Below, piece after piece: positions 61,866 through 64,000 of a stretch of DNA of 64,000 nt. The stretch is from contig NC_134950.1 in assembly GCF_965638725.1 (NCBI RefSeq), positions 107,158,802-107,222,801 on the forward strand. The letters run 5' to 3'. Each line of letters opens with the position of its first letter. The first letter of the stretch is position 1. The notes beneath the pieces are model-generated. The model ran no database searches. It was not told the DNA's origin and saw only the letters and a list, made by a program, of their open reading frames with translations. Origin of the DNA: Aptenodytes patagonicus. Its lineage: Eukaryota; Chordata; Aves; Sphenisciformes; Spheniscidae. The position numbers and the translations under genes were made by a program.

Positions 61866-64000
61866 ACAAAAAAATGATAAAACAGGGCCTGCGTACTTCA
61901 TCTTGGAACAAATTCACAGCTCTAAAATAGCATGTAAAAAAGCAAGACATCTTTCTTCAAATGATGTCCAAAGCTTTAGCTATCTGTATTTTAAAGGGGA
62001 AGAAGTGGGACGGGACTTATTTCACACCAACATTTATCCAATTAAACAAGGTGAAAATTTGTACCAGGTTGAAAAGTGAGCGTATCGTATTAATTTTGCT
62101 GTTTTCTTGAGGTGAAAATCTGGCAATCCTGAAAATGGAAATTCACTTTCTTTTCTCCTACCCCCTACCCGCTGCCTTTTTTTTAAGGATTTTCCAGACA
62201 CATTCATGGCCAACCTTCTATGGCTGGTTGGGAAGAGCAAGCAGACTTCTGTAAGAACTACTTCGTTATTAACATCCACTGATAAAGGGATGCTCTATAA
62301 GGAACTGTATAAATCATGTACAAGCTTCTGAAGCCCTGAAGTGGGCTTAACTGAAGAAATATCTTTGTGCAAAAGCACACTCAATTTTTTTCTGCATGTG
62401 AGATACTTCTTCCCTTCCCCACCTCCCCTTTTTACTTAAAATCTGTGCTCACACTCCTTTGACAGGAGTGTCATGAATCTGTGCCATGCTGCACATTCTT
62501 TTTCTTAGAAATGAGAGAAAAACTTCATTGAGCTCTGTCAACCCCCTTCAAATCATTATGTGGGAGAAAAGTGTTGCCTTCTTTTTGCAGTCAGTGTTGT
62601 CTTTGTGGGTTTGGGGTTTTTTTTCAATATTTTAGCTTAAAATGAGTTCTGTGGGGAAGTAATAAAACATGCATTTGTATGTTTATTTTCTTACTGAACA
62701 TTAGTATGCTGAGGGCATGATGAAGCAGATTATATTCTCTGCTTTGTTGCCTTTGGGAAGGACTCAGGCTGTCACAGACTGGCAGCCAAACAGTTTGTTG
62801 GAACAGCAGCTTTACAGTATGACATAATGTGCTTTCGAATCACTTCTAAGTTGGGTCAAAGGGAAAAAATGAACAGTTGACCACAGCATTCCTTTGAGAC
62901 AGAGGATTTGCCTGCCTGTCAGGCTGCTGAGGGGCTCTGGCCTGTACACCTAGTATGAGTGGGACCATGGCTTTTTCTTTCCAGTTAGTACAAAAACATT
63001 TAAAGAGAGAATTCCACTTCCAATTTGAAGTGCACTTTGGCACTGGTTCAAGGACAGGCCCTGTAACCTTGTCTGTTCTCACCTAAAACTTCATTTTACT
63101 TTATTTATAAGCTTAGTCGTGTGAATAATTTTAGTGTGGGTGAGCAACTGAGAAACTGTGCTAGAAATGATTTAATTCCTCTACAAATAATGCAGCAACT
63201 TTTAACACAATATCCGTAAATAGATTCCTTGTGACTTTAAAAGTGAAACAGTTGTGGAAATCAAGCTCCTATGAGAAATGCCCAGGTTGTGCTTTGCATT
63301 TTGCTGATTCGTCTGTAAAACAGCTTTCAACTTTATTGCTAAGCTTTGAATGTATATTTTTACCTTTTATTTGATTAGCTAAATATAACCTCCTAGGAGA
63401 AAGTAGCATAGATTTTTCTACAGTCAGATAACATTGCATTTGGAAGCAGTGTTTTCAAGAACGGAGCTCTTAGCCATTCTGTGTTCTCCCATGAAGCTAA
63501 AAAGCTCTTGAAGAAATGCTAATGTCCATTACATTTTCTATTCTCATTTCAGGCCATGATTTCTTGTACTCCATGGCCTTGGTGTGCTGACTGCAGATTT
63601 GATTTCCCTCTGAAGTTCAGCCCAAAGCTATGGCGCTGTTTTGTATCCTACTGTATTCCCATTCAATCCAAAGGAGGCAACTGGTGGGAGGTGGTGGGGA
63701 GGCTGACTGGCTATAGCAGGAATGAAATTCAGTAGTAGATGAGATGAGAGAGTGAATTTGGTCATACACACCAGGCAGGCTCTGGCCTCATGTAAATGCA
63801 GTTCTTCCTTGTTGCTATCACGGGGGTTTTATGCATTTAAAAAAGAAGTAAATTTGAAGTGGTTCAAATAAGACATTTAGGTTCCTTGTTCAAGCAGAAC
63901 TGTGAAGGCACTGTGGGTGGTGTCATGCAAGAATTGCCTGGGATTTCCCATCTAGTCCTGTTCGCTAGAATTGCCAGGCGTGTACTCCTGGCCAGCAGGG
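61866..64000. other. No gene recognised
   Basis: AT-rich sequence to the window end; nothing supported. Confidence 0.5.

Noticed and set aside
1-64000. CRISPR arrays, bacterial operons, tRNA or rRNA genes
   Set aside because: Spliced vertebrate genes and CR1 elements show a nuclear animal genome; no cloverleaf or regularly spaced repeat array was seen by eye.

Overview
The window is vertebrate nuclear DNA, almost certainly from a bird: compact spliced genes, a CpG-island promoter, many CR1 retrotransposon pieces ending in the (ATTCTATG)n tail typical of avian CR1, and a solo LTR with TGTTGTGGTTTAAC...CA termini of a kind common in non-galliform birds. Species cannot be told from sequence alone. 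The gene order TRIP13 (minus) / BRD9 (plus) / ZDHHC11 remnant (plus) matches the conserved block around human 5p15.33.

Positions 1-2043: the first two coding exons of TRIP13 on the minus strand (the AAA+ ATPase that remodels HORMA-domain proteins); the rest lies off the left edge. Intron 1 holds an old CR1 copy and an A/C-rich tract. Positions about 2000-3110: a CpG island acting as a divergent promoter; the two start codons are 597 bp apart, and a near-perfect palindrome carrying two opposed ETS sites lies 60 bp before the BRD9 ATG.

Positions 2640-28760: a complete, intact BRD9 gene, the bromodomain subunit of the non-canonical BAF remodeller. All 16 coding exons were joined by hand with compatible phases and GT-AG junctions, giving 626 codons. 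A tandem acceptor inside exon 7 would remove 20 codons, and an extra 72-nt in-frame exon candidate lies between exons 13 and 14. A poly(A) signal is at 28741.

Positions 28760-39580: intergenic, with a solo LTR, CR1 pieces and an unidentified coding-like decayed patch on the minus strand near 35.8-36.6 kb. Positions 39581-44992: three exons of ZDHHC11 (a DHHC palmitoyltransferase), each disabled by frameshifts, small tandem duplications, a stop codon or loss of the DHHC motif. Splice sites are still recognisable, so this is a decayed in-place gene and not a retrocopy. It is the main discovery candidate here. Positions 45000-64000: no gene found; several CR1 pieces, including a head-to-head pair at 48.3-49.9 kb, in AT-rich unique sequence.
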